DNA of 64,000 nt from JAHEGP01 sp963792875 (GTDB lineage Bacteria; Pseudomonadota; Gammaproteobacteria; Pseudomonadales; JAHEGP01): the NCBI GenBank assembly GCA_963792875.1, contig CAWBXV010000002.1, forward strand, positions 434,001-498,000. The letters run 5' to 3'. Position numbers and translations under genes: made by a program. Of this stretch, positions 34,583 through 43,205 are shown piece after piece. Under the pieces are notes generated by a model that was given only the letters and a program-made list of their open reading frames with translations, was not told the origin of the DNA and searched no databases. Positions within the stretch are counted from its first letter, which is position 1, and every line of letters begins with the position of its first letter.

Positions 34583-35896
34583 ATGTATAACTGCCTCATC
34601 ATGGGCGCGGCCGGGCGCGATTTTCACGACTTCCGCACCTTTTTTCTCGATCACCCGGAATTCCGCGTGCGCGCCTTTACTGCCACCCAGATTCCGTTCA
34701 TCGCCGGGCGCCCCTTTCCCCGCGAGCTGGCGGGCGACCGCTACGATGCCGACATCCCCATCTACGACGAGAGCGAGCTGCCGCGCCTCATCCGCGAGCT
34801 GGCCATCGACTTCGTGTTCTTTGCCTACAGCGACCTGCCGCACGCCGAGGTCATGCACCGGGCGTGCACGGTGCAGGCCGCCGGCGCCAGCTTCGTCCTG
34901 CTGGGCCCGAAGCACACCATGCTGTACTCGACGCGCAAGGTGGCCGCCATCACCGCCACCCGCACCGGCGCCGGCAAGAGCCCGCTGACGCAGTGGCTGG
35001 CGCGGTCGCTGACCGCCGCGGGCATCAGGGTTGTAACGATCCGCCATCCCATGCCCTACGGCAACCTGGCCGCGCAGGCCGTGCAGCGCTTCGCCGAGCC
35101 GGCCGACCTGGAGCGCTACGACTGCACCATCGAGGAGCGGGAAGAGTACGAGCCCTACATCCGCCAGGGGCTCATTCTGTATGCGGGTGTCGATTACCGC
35201 GCCGTGCTGCGGGCCGCGGAAGCCGAGGCCGACATCATTCTATGGGACGGCGGCAACAACGACTTCTCCTTCATCAGGCCGGACCTGAGCATCGTGGTGA
35301 CGGACGCGCTGCGCGCCGGCCACGGGCTGGATTACTACCCCGGCGAGACCAACTTCCGCGCCGCCGACATCCTGGTGATCAATAAGGTGGGGGCAGCGGC
35401 GCCGGAAGACATCGACCGGATTCTGGCGATGCACGCCGCCGTCAATCCAAGCGCGGAGCTCGCCTACGCCGACCTCGCCGTCAGCGTGGAGCGGCCCGAG
35501 CTGATCCGCGGCCGGCGGGTGCTGGTCGTCGAGGACGGGCCGACGGTGACGCACGGCGGCATGGCCTACGGCGCCGGCTGGATGGCGGCACAGCAGGGCG
35601 GGGCCGCTGCCGTCATCGATCCGCGGCCGTTCGCCGTGGGCAGCATCGCGGCCACCTATGCCCGCCACCGCCAGCTGCAGCAGGTGCTGCCCGCCATGGG
35701 CTACTCGCGGCAGCAGCGCCGGGAGCTCAAAGCCACCATCGAGGCGAGCGGGGCGGACGCCGTCGTCAATGGCAGCCCGGCCGACATCGCCAGGCTGCTC
35801 GACCTGACCCTGCCGGTGGTGCAGGTGCGCTACCGCTTCGAACTGCGGGAGGGCGTCGACCTGCTGGCGCGCGTGCAGGCCCTGCTGCCCGATTGA
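34583..35896 (+). CDS. Cyclic 2,3-diphosphoglycerate synthase-like P-loop GTPase
   Basis: This 437-residue cytoplasmic protein has an N-terminal Rossmann-like domain (YNCLIMGAAGRDFHDF), a P-loop TRTGAGKSPLTQ near residues 126-137, WDGGNNDFSFIRPDL as the Walker B/metal region and INKVG as the guanine-specificity motif (NKxG instead of NKxD). It matches the family annotated as cyclic 2,3-diphosphoglycerate synthase; this osmolyte pathway is established only in thermophilic archaea, so the bacterial substrate is uncertain. The C-terminus contains SGADAVVNGSPADIARLL. ATG 34583 is chosen because homology starts there. It follows the MscS gene and may share its transcript. Confidence 0.85.
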   Translation: MYNCLIMGAAGRDFHDFRTFFLDHPEFRVRAFTATQIPFIAGRPFPRELAGDRYDADIPIYDESELPRLIRELAIDFVFFAYSDLPHAEVMHRACTVQAAGASFVLLGPKHTMLYSTRKVAAITATRTGAGKSPLTQWLARSLTAAGIRVVTIRHPMPYGNLAAQAVQRFAEPADLERYDCTIEEREEYEPYIRQGLILYAGVDYRAVLRAAEAEADIILWDGGNNDFSFIRPDLSIVVTDALRAGHGLDYYPGETNFRAADILVINKVGAAAPEDIDRILAMHAAVNPSAELAYADLAVSVERPELIRGRRVLVVEDGPTVTHGGMAYGAGWMAAQQGGAAAVIDPRPFAVGSIAATYARHRQLQQVLPAMGYSRQQRRELKATIEASGADAVVNGSPADIARLLDLTLPVVQVRYRFELREGVDLLARVQALLPD

Positions 35897-36319
35897 GCGC
35901 CACTGCGGGCTGTCCGCCCGCCGGTACAGCTGATCCCACTCCTGCGGGGTGGTCAACCCGATCGCCTCGGTCCGCGCCGACAGCAGCATGACCCGAATCG
36001 CGCGCCGCCGCTGCTGCATCGCCGCCAGGTAGGCCTCCAGCTCGCCGCGCGGGGTATCGTAGTTGGCGTTCAGCTCAGCCAGACGATGGTGCATCGCTTC
36101 GAGCAGCTGCACCTCGGTCCGCAGGCGGGGCTGCAGATCAGCGCCCAGCGCCTGCAAGGCACTGCTCCGCACCGGGTCGGCAACCGTCTGGCGGACGGCC
36201 TCATGGTAGGAATCGAAAACCTTGCGGGCGGCCTTGTCCGAGCGATCGCCCCAGTGGCACGCGCTCGCGAGCAGGCTGCAGATCAGCAGGTAAAGAGCAC
36301 TCCGACCCGCATAATGCAT
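35240..36319 (-). CDS. Putative envelope protein with a tail antisense to the GTPase gene
   Basis: The first 140 residues look like a real small envelope protein: a signal peptide ending LLASAC (weak lipobox), then a helical domain (FDSYHEAVRQTVADP, TEVQLLEAMHHRLAELNANY, EAYLAAMQQRRRAIRV, LTTPQEWDQLYRR). After about residue 145 the frame continues for some 215 residues on the antisense of the GTPase gene with Arg/Gly/His-rich shadow composition. I infer that a normal stop codon near 35900 has been lost, so the 3' part is read-through. The function is unknown. Confidence 0.5.
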   Translation of the reverse strand: MHYAGRSALYLLICSLLASACHWGDRSDKAARKVFDSYHEAVRQTVADPVRSSALQALGADLQPRLRTEVQLLEAMHHRLAELNANYDTPRGELEAYLAAMQQRRRAIRVMLLSARTEAIGLTTPQEWDQLYRRADSPQWRSIGQQGLHARQQVDALPQFEAVAHLHHRQGQVEQPGDVGRAAIDDGVRPARLDGGFELPALLPRVAHGGQHLLQLAVAGIGGRDAAHGERPRIDDGSGPALLCRHPAGAVGHAAVRHRRPVLDDQHPPAADQLGPLHADGEVGVGELRAWIDGGVHRQNPVDVFRRRCPHLIDHQDVGGAEVGLAGVVIQPVAGAQRVRHHDAQVRPDEGEVVVAAVP

Positions 36320-36495
36320 GGCAGCCCCCGGCGCTGACCGCTGCCAGCAACATCATGTCCATGGCTATCCCCACCAGTGATGAAAAACGTCGATGAAAAA
36401 CCGCGGCGCGATCAGCGGCCGCGGCGCGGTAACACTGATCCGGGCTTTTGGCGCGCGCGCGCCCGCTGCACGCGCCCGCTGCGCGCACGGCCCCG

Positions 36496-37953
36496 TCAGC
36501 GCTGCTCGTACTCGTGCAGGCCATGCGAGTCGTGCACCCGGCAGAATTCGCGAAAGTTGCCGGGAAAGAGCAGGGGCGCGTGGCCCGACGCCGTGCGATA
36601 GTAGCTGTTGCAGTCGCTGGCGCCCCAGGAAAAGCGCCCGAAGCGGCCTGCGAGCCAGGCGTTGTAGTCATCGCAGGCCTCGCGCCTGACGCTCATCTGC
36701 CGGACCCCGGCGGCGCGCGACTCGGTCAGCAGCCGCACGATGGTCTGGACGTTGCGCTCGATGGTGCGGAAGTACGGCACGGTGAGCACCAGACCGTTGG
36801 GTCCGGCGGCGAAGAAGTAATTGGGGAAATCCGGCACCGCGATGGCCTTGTGGGCCATGGGCCGGTCGGCCATGACCTCGGCCAGCGACCGGCCCCCGGC
36901 GCCGATGACGTCGATGCGGTCGAAGTCCAGAATGCGGTAGCCGGTGCAGTAGATGATCACGTCGACGGCGGCGGCGCTGCCGTCCTGGGCGACGATGCCG
37001 GTGGGCGTGACCTGCGCCAGCGCCGCCGGGATCAGCGTCACGTTGTCGCGATTGAGCGCGGGATAGAAGTCGTCCGACACCAGCCCCCGCCGGCAGCCGT
37101 AGCGGGAAGCCGGGATCAGTGCCGCGCGCAGCTGCGGGTCGTCGACGCTGCGCGCGATGAATCGGAGCACCACCCTCTCGAATTGATTCATGCGGTTGTG
37201 GCCGAGGGTGACCGCGTACTGCACCTGGTTCATCAGCGCCCCCTGCCAGCGGCGGGTCAGGCCGATCAGCCAGGGCAGCCGCCGGAACCAGCGGCGCCGC
37301 GCCGGGCCGTAGGGCCTGCAGCCGCGCGGCATGATCCAGTTGGCCGAGCGCTGCAGCACGGTGAGGTGGCCGACCACCGGCGCCAGCGCCGGGACGATCT
37401 GCACCGCGGCGGCCGCCGAGCCGACGATCGCGACCCGCTTGCCGCGCAGGTCGACCGCGTGATTCCACAACGTGCTGTGCCAGCTCGGCCCCTCGAAGCG
37501 CTCCCTGCCTTCGACCTCGGGATACAGCGGCGTGTGCTGGTTGCCCATGGCGTTGATGACGACATCGCAGCGGTGGCTTGCGCCCGCGCCGGTATGGAGC
37601 TCCCAGCCGGCGTCGCCGCAGTACTGCGCGCGCACGATGCGCGTAGTGAAGCGGAGGTGGGGTTCCAGCCCGAAAGCCGCAGCGCAGCGCGCGAGATAGG
37701 CCTGGATCTCGGCCTGCCCGACGAAGCTGGCGCTCCAGTCCGGGTTGGGGGCGTAGGAGTACGAATAGGAGTGTGCCCACACGTCGCAGGCCAGGCCCGG
37801 ATACGAGTGCTGACGCCAGGTGCCGCCGGGCGCGTCGAGGGCCTCGAAGATCGTGAAATCGGTGAAGCCGGCCTGCAGCAGCGCCCTGCCGGCGGCGATA
37901 CCCGCGGGGCCGGCGCCGATCACGGCGATGCGGAATCCGGTCTGTGCAGACAT
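36496..37953 (-). CDS. Flavin-dependent (Baeyer-Villiger-like) monooxygenase
   Basis: This 485-residue protein has two Rossmann motifs, VIGAGPAGIAAG (residues 11-22, FAD) and VAIVGSAAAAVQI (NADPH), with the sequence FEGPSWHSTLW between them, which fits the Baeyer-Villiger fingerprint FxGxxxHxxxW. Such enzymes insert oxygen next to a ketone or hydroxylate amines, using NADPH and oxygen. The second Rossmann motif has Ser-Ala in place of the usual GxGxxG glycines, a mild departure. ATG 37953 has GGGAG upstream. It is divergent from the amidohydrolase gene; both could act in ketone or amide breakdown. Confidence 0.9.
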   Translation of the reverse strand: MSAQTGFRIAVIGAGPAGIAAGRALLQAGFTDFTIFEALDAPGGTWRQHSYPGLACDVWAHSYSYSYAPNPDWSASFVGQAEIQAYLARCAAAFGLEPHLRFTTRIVRAQYCGDAGWELHTGAGASHRCDVVINAMGNQHTPLYPEVEGRERFEGPSWHSTLWNHAVDLRGKRVAIVGSAAAAVQIVPALAPVVGHLTVLQRSANWIMPRGCRPYGPARRRWFRRLPWLIGLTRRWQGALMNQVQYAVTLGHNRMNQFERVVLRFIARSVDDPQLRAALIPASRYGCRRGLVSDDFYPALNRDNVTLIPAALAQVTPTGIVAQDGSAAAVDVIIYCTGYRILDFDRIDVIGAGGRSLAEVMADRPMAHKAIAVPDFPNYFFAAGPNGLVLTVPYFRTIERNVQTIVRLLTESRAAGVRQMSVRREACDDYNAWLAGRFGRFSWGASDCNSYYRTASGHAPLLFPGNFREFCRVHDSHGLHEYEQR

Positions 37954-38087
37954 GCGTTGCTCCCGTTGCGGCGCGCGCTGCCCCCTGCGGCAGGCGATCA
38001 CCACTGGCAGGCTGGCCGGCGCCGGCCATTCACTCTCGATGCCCGATACAGTAGTCTGCACCACAACCGCAGCGCAAGGAGTACGAC

Positions 38088-39962
38088 ATGACCGAGGCCA
38101 CCTGGGACACCCTCATTCAGCACGCGCTGGTCTTCGACGGCACCGGTGCGCCGCCGCAGCAGCTGGACATCGCCATCCGGGGCGGCCGCATCGCCGCCAA
38201 GGGCGTCGACCTGCCGGCGCAGGCGGCCACCCGGGTGATCGATGGCAGCGGGCAATGGCTGCTGCCGGGCCTGCTCGACATCCACACCCACCTCGACCTC
38301 GAGGTAGAGCTGGACCCGCGCCTGCCCGAAGTCGTGCGCCACGGCACCACCACCGTGCTGGTGGGCAACTGCAGCCTCGGCACCTGCTTCGGCCAGCAGC
38401 GCAGCGGCGCCCAGGACCCCATCGTGGACTGCTTCGCGCGGGTGGAGAACATACCCAAGCCGGTGCTGCGGCAGTGCGTGGCGGCGATCAACTGGTCGGA
38501 TACGGGCGCCTACCTGGACCACTTCGGGCAGCTGCCGCTGGGCCCCAACATCGGCGCCTTCGTGCCCCACTCCATGCTGCGGATCGCCGTGATGGGACTG
38601 GAGGACAGCATCAGCCGGGCGCCGACGGAGGACGAGTACCGGCAGATGGAACAGCTGCTGGCGGCCGCCATGCAGCAGGGCTACCTGGGACTGAGCACCG
38701 ACGGCCTGCCCTTTCACTACCTGGCCAACGCGCCCCATACGGACCGCCGCATCCCCTCGCAGTCTGCCAGCTTCGGCGAGGTGAAGCGGCTGCTGAAGAT
38801 CGTGCGGGAGCGCGGCCGCGTGTGGCAGACCACCCCCATCCTGGACCATCGCGCCAAGGCCTTCCTGTACTTCCTGCTCACCAGCGGCCGCCTGTTCGGC
38901 CGGCCGCTGAAGACCTCGGCGCTGTCGGCGCTGGAGTTCGTGCTGGCGCCCAAGCTCGTCAAGCGGGGCTTTCTGGGGTTCGCCGCCCTGGCCAACAGCC
39001 GCCTGCTGCGCGGCGCCATCCACTTTCAGGCCCTGGGCAGCAACTTCCGGGTGTGGTCGGACGGCATCGTCAGTCCGCTGTTCGAGGAGCTCGGTTCCAC
39101 CAGCCGGCTGATCGCCAAGGAGTACGAGGACGTCGCGGGCCGCCAGGCCCTGCTCAACGACCCGGACTTCGTCGCGGCGTTCCGGCGCGACTGGCACCAC
39201 GGGCGCCGCGGGCGCAGCCTGGCCAGGCTGCGGGCCCGGCTGGGGGCGCCCGACAACATGGTGATACGCGACCTGCAGCGCATGATTTTCGACGGCGCGC
39301 CCGTGCCCGACTGGGACGGCGAGAGCCTGCAGGCGGTATTCGAGCGGCTGCAGCGCTACCAGGCGGGCGCGGCCGATGCCGCGCGCGGCGCGGCCGAGCG
39401 CGAGGCCTTCGACAGCTTCCCGCGGCCCACGGCGGACGACGCCGACTTCATGCTGCACCTGCTGCGGCGCTACGACAAGGGCTTCCGCTACTGGGTCGAC
39501 GTCGCCAACGCGGGCAACCGCGCCACCCTGGACCTGCTGCTGCACCCGCACACGCTGCCGGGCTTCAACGACTCCGGCGCCCACATCACCAATATGGCCT
39601 TCTTCGACGCCAACCTGATGGCGCTCAAGCTGGCCCAGGGGCGCGGCATCGCTGTCGTCGCGCGCATGGTGCGGCGCCTCACCGCCGAACCGGCCGCATT
39701 CTTCGGCCTGGACGTCGGCTCGCTGGCGCTCGGCGCGCAGGCGGATATCGCCATGATCGACCCCGTCGCGCTGGCCCGCTGGGACGACAACAGCCAGCGC
39801 CGGCTGCAGTATCGGGCGATCTTCGACCACCAGCAGATGGTGAGCCGCTCCGACGGCGTGGTCACGCGGGTCTTCATCAACGGCGAGGCCGTCTGGGAGG
39901 ACGGCGGCTTCACGCCGGTGCTGGGCAGCCGGCCCCTGGGCCGGGCCCTGCGCGCGGCATAG
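38088..39962 (+). CDS. N-acyl-D-amino-acid deacylase-like amidohydrolase
   Basis: This 624-residue cytoplasmic protein belongs to the D-aminoacylase branch of the amidohydrolase superfamily: LLDIHTHLDLEVELDPRLP gives the first metal ligands, GTTTVLVGNCSLGTCF follows with the family Cys/metal region, NDSGAHITNM carries the late Asp, and the beta-sandwich ends with FINGEAVWEDGGFTPVLGSRPLGR. It should hydrolyse an N-acyl or cyclic amide bond; the substrate is unknown. AAGGAG lies 6 nt before the ATG. It is longer than characterised D-aminoacylases (about 480-500), with extra helical sequence in the middle. Confidence 0.88.
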   Translation: MTEATWDTLIQHALVFDGTGAPPQQLDIAIRGGRIAAKGVDLPAQAATRVIDGSGQWLLPGLLDIHTHLDLEVELDPRLPEVVRHGTTTVLVGNCSLGTCFGQQRSGAQDPIVDCFARVENIPKPVLRQCVAAINWSDTGAYLDHFGQLPLGPNIGAFVPHSMLRIAVMGLEDSISRAPTEDEYRQMEQLLAAAMQQGYLGLSTDGLPFHYLANAPHTDRRIPSQSASFGEVKRLLKIVRERGRVWQTTPILDHRAKAFLYFLLTSGRLFGRPLKTSALSALEFVLAPKLVKRGFLGFAALANSRLLRGAIHFQALGSNFRVWSDGIVSPLFEELGSTSRLIAKEYEDVAGRQALLNDPDFVAAFRRDWHHGRRGRSLARLRARLGAPDNMVIRDLQRMIFDGAPVPDWDGESLQAVFERLQRYQAGAADAARGAAEREAFDSFPRPTADDADFMLHLLRRYDKGFRYWVDVANAGNRATLDLLLHPHTLPGFNDSGAHITNMAFFDANLMALKLAQGRGIAVVARMVRRLTAEPAAFFGLDVGSLALGAQADIAMIDPVALARWDDNSQRRLQYRAIFDHQQMVSRSDGVVTRVFINGEAVWEDGGFTPVLGSRPLGRALRAA

Positions 39963-40137
39963 CGCAGGCCTGTCCCCGCTCGCCGGCGGCGGAGCGGCCC
40001 CGCGTGCCCGCCCGCGGACACCGGCAGGCGGGCAAGGCTGGGCAGCGGCGACGTTTTGCGTCATAGTCCCGCCCGGCAGCGGATCGGGCGGCGGCGCCGG
40101 GTCTGAGCGCTCATGCGGCGACCAGGTGAACGAGGCG

Positions 40138-41370
40138 ATGACTGAACGATACGATGTGGTGGTGCTCGGCGGCGGCGCCGCCGGTCTCATGTGCGCGCTC
40201 ACCGCCGGCCGGCGCGGGCGCCGCGTGCTGGTGCTGGAGAGGGCCAACAAAGTCGGCAAGAAAATCCTGATGTCCGGCGGGGGGCGCTGCAATTTCACCA
40301 ACCGGGTCATCGCGGCGGACAACTTTATCGGCGCCAACCCGCACTTCTGCAAATCGGCCCTGAGCCGGTATACCCAGTGGGATTTCATCGCCATGGTGGA
40401 GCGCCACGGCATCGCCTATGAGGAGCGCGAGCACTCGCAGCTGTTCTGTCTGCACTCGGCCAAAGACATCCTGCACATGCTGCTGCAGGAATGTGAATCG
40501 GCCGAGGTCGCGATCAAAACCCGCTGCGACATTGCCTCGATCGAGCGGCCCGCCGGCCCTGGTGCACCGTCGGCCGACGCGCCAGGCCACTATCGCGTCA
40601 GCTTCGGGCAGTCGGGCGACACCCACGCGGTCGATTGCGCTTCCCTGGTGGTGGCCACGGGGGCCCTCTCCATCCCCACCCTGGGCGGCAGCGGCCAGGG
40701 CTACGACATCGCCGAGCAGTTCGGGCTGGCGGTGACCCCGCGCCGGGCGGGGCTGGTGCCCCTGATGTTCAGCGACGCGACCCGGGCACTGTGCGAGCGC
40801 CTGGCCGGCGTATCGCTGGCGGTGGCGGTCAGCTGCAACCAGCAGACCTTTGCGCAGAGCCTGCTGTTCACCCACCGCGGTATCAGCGGCCCGGCGGTCC
40901 TGCAGATCTCCAGTTACTGGCGGCCCGGCGACGCGGTGAGCGTCAACCTGCTGCCAGGCCTCGAGGCGGCCGACTGGCTCATCGACAGCAAGCGGCGGCA
41001 GGGCAAGGCCCGGCTCACCAGCCTGCTCCACAGCAGGCTGCCCAGGGCGCTGGTCGCAGAGCTGCAGGCGCTGTGGTGGCCCACCCTGGCCGGCACGCCC
41101 CTGGGCGGCTGCAGCGACCGGCAGCTGCAGGCCATCGGCAGGCTGCTGAACGCATGGCAGCTGAAGCCTTCGGCGACCGAGGGCTACCGCACCGCGGAGG
41201 TGACCCTGGGTGGCGTCGACACCCATGACATCAGCTCGAAAACCATGGAGGCGACGCGGCATCCCGGGCTGTTTTTCGCGGGGGAGGTCATGGATGTGAC
41301 CGGGCACCTGGGCGGTTTCAACTTCCAGTGGGCATGGTCCTCCGGCTATACCGCCGGTTCGTTCGCCTGA
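40138..41370 (+). CDS. HI0933/BaiN-family flavoprotein
   Basis: This 410-residue protein has the FAD-binding motif VVVLGGGAAGLMCAL, then VGKKILMSGGGRCNFTN, the hallmark of the HI0933/YhiN/BaiN family, and the C-terminal GEVMDVTGHLGGFNFQWAWSSGYTAG. Family members are NAD(P)/FAD-dependent; BaiN reduces bile-acid enones, but most have no assigned reaction. ATG 40138 is preferred to the GTG at 40126 by homology. It is followed 120 nt later by another FAD protein in the same direction. Confidence 0.92.
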   Translation: MTERYDVVVLGGGAAGLMCALTAGRRGRRVLVLERANKVGKKILMSGGGRCNFTNRVIAADNFIGANPHFCKSALSRYTQWDFIAMVERHGIAYEEREHSQLFCLHSAKDILHMLLQECESAEVAIKTRCDIASIERPAGPGAPSADAPGHYRVSFGQSGDTHAVDCASLVVATGALSIPTLGGSGQGYDIAEQFGLAVTPRRAGLVPLMFSDATRALCERLAGVSLAVAVSCNQQTFAQSLLFTHRGISGPAVLQISSYWRPGDAVSVNLLPGLEAADWLIDSKRRQGKARLTSLLHSRLPRALVAELQALWWPTLAGTPLGGCSDRQLQAIGRLLNAWQLKPSATEGYRTAEVTLGGVDTHDISSKTMEATRHPGLFFAGEVMDVTGHLGGFNFQWAWSSGYTAGSFA

Positions 41371-41490
41371 GCGCCCCTCGGGCCGACGTCAGCGCGGACG
41401 CCGCCGGCGCGCGCGTCCACGCCGCGGCTGAATGGACGCGCCAAAAGCTGCTATCATCGCTGCCGAACCGGCCAGTTTCCCGACCCTACC

Positions 41491-43125
41491 ATGCTGCGAC
41501 TCAACGATATCAAATTGCCGCTGGATCACAGCGCCGACGACCTGGTGGCCGCCATCGCGGACAGACTGCAGCTGGATGCCGCCGAGCTGAAGGACTTCAG
41601 CGTCTTCAAGCGCAGCTACGATGCCCGCAGAAAGTCCAGCATCCAGCTCATCTACCAGGTGGATGTCACCCTCGATGCGCAGCGGGAGCAGGCCCTGCTG
41701 GCCGCGGCGGCCGGGCGCGCCGCCATCATGCGCAGCCCGGATACCCGCTATCAACTGGTCGCCAGGGCGGACGACCAGTACCCCCAGGGGGCGCAGCAGC
41801 GCCCCCTGGTCATCGGCTTCGGCCCCTGCGGCATTCTGGCCGCGCTGCTGCTGGCGCAGATGGGCCTCAGGCCCATCGTGCTCGAGCGGGGCCAGAACGT
41901 GAGGCAGCGCACCAGGGACACCTGGGGGCTGTGGCGCGAGCGCCAGCTGAAGACCGAATCCAATGTGCAGTTCGGCGAGGGCGGCGCGGGCACCTTCTCC
42001 GACGGCAAGCTGTACAGCCAGGTCAAGGACCGGCGCCATCTGGGCCGCAAGGTCCTCACCGAGTTTGTCAAAGCCGGCGCGCCCGAGGACATCCTCACGG
42101 AGAGCAGACCCCATATCGGCACCTTCAAGCTGGTGAAAATGGTGGAGAACCTGCGCGCGGAGATCATCCGCCTCGGGGGCGAGATACGCTTCGGGCAGCA
42201 CGTGGTGAGCCTGCAGCGGCAGCTTGATGAGGACGGCAGCGGTCGCGTCACCGGCCTGACCCTGGCCAGCGGCGAAACCCTCTCCAGCGGGCATATCGTC
42301 CTGGCCGTGGGACACAGCGCCCGCGACACCTTCCAGGCGCTGTTCGACCAGGGCGTGTACATCGAGCCCAAGCCCTTTTCCATCGGCCTTCGCATCGAGC
42401 ATCCCCAGTCAGTCATCGACCGCGCCCGCTTCGGCGCCCAGGCGGGGCATCCCCTGCTGGGGGCCGCCGACTATAAACTGGTGCACCACTGCAGCAACGG
42501 CCGCAGCGTCTACAGCTTCTGCATGTGCCCGGGCGGCACGGTGGTCGCCGCGACCTCCGAGGAGGGTCGCGTAGTGACCAACGGCATGTCGCAGTATTCG
42601 CGCAATGAGCGCAACGCCAACGCCGCCATCGTCGTGGGCGTCACCCCGGAGCAGGACTATCCGCAGCACCCGCTGGCGGGCATCGACCTGCAGCGGCAGC
42701 TGGAATCGCTCGCCTATGAACTGGGCGGCGGCAACTACAACGCGCCGGCCCAGCTGGTGGGCGACTTTCTGCGCGACCGGCCCTCCAGCGCGCTCGGCGC
42801 CGTCATCCCCTCCTACCAGCCGGGCGTCACCCTCGGCGACCTGTCGCGGGCCCTGCCGGCGTTTGCGGTGGCGGCCATCCGCGAGGCCCTGCGCGCCTTC
42901 GACAAGCAGATCAAGGGCTTCGCCATGGATGATGCCGTGCTGACGGGCATCGAGACGCGGACGTCGTCGCCCCTCTGCATCCGGCGGGGCGACGACTACC
43001 AGAGCATCAATACCCGGGGCCTCTACCCCGCCGGCGAAGGTGCCGGCTATGCGGGCGGCATCCTGTCGGCGGGGATCGATGGCATCAAAGTGGCGGAAGC
43101 CGTAGCCCTGGACATCCTGCAATAA
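41491..43125 (+). CDS. NAD(P)/FAD-dependent dehydrogenase family protein
   Basis: This 544-residue protein has an N-terminal domain (residues 1-100, KDFSVFKRSYDARRKSSI) typical of a conserved FAD-dependent family, then VIGFGPCGILAALLLAQMG (FAD), VLERGQNVRQR, QFGEGGAGTFSDGKL, and a C-terminal GEGAGYAGGILSAGIDGIKVAEAVA. It resembles the uncharacterised 'FAD-dependent dehydrogenase' group seen widely in bacteria; the substrate is unknown. A TATCAT -10-like hexamer lies about 35 nt before the ATG. Confidence 0.88.
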   Translation: MLRLNDIKLPLDHSADDLVAAIADRLQLDAAELKDFSVFKRSYDARRKSSIQLIYQVDVTLDAQREQALLAAAAGRAAIMRSPDTRYQLVARADDQYPQGAQQRPLVIGFGPCGILAALLLAQMGLRPIVLERGQNVRQRTRDTWGLWRERQLKTESNVQFGEGGAGTFSDGKLYSQVKDRRHLGRKVLTEFVKAGAPEDILTESRPHIGTFKLVKMVENLRAEIIRLGGEIRFGQHVVSLQRQLDEDGSGRVTGLTLASGETLSSGHIVLAVGHSARDTFQALFDQGVYIEPKPFSIGLRIEHPQSVIDRARFGAQAGHPLLGAADYKLVHHCSNGRSVYSFCMCPGGTVVAATSEEGRVVTNGMSQYSRNERNANAAIVVGVTPEQDYPQHPLAGIDLQRQLESLAYELGGGNYNAPAQLVGDFLRDRPSSALGAVIPSYQPGVTLGDLSRALPAFAVAAIREALRAFDKQIKGFAMDDAVLTGIETRTSSPLCIRRGDDYQSINTRGLYPAGEGAGYAGGILSAGIDGIKVAEAVALDILQ

Positions 43126-43205
43126 GCCCATCGCGGGGACCGACCCGCCTGGCCGGCCGGCGCAGGGGCACTGCGACGACCAGCACCCCCTCGTGCCGGC
43201 AGCTG

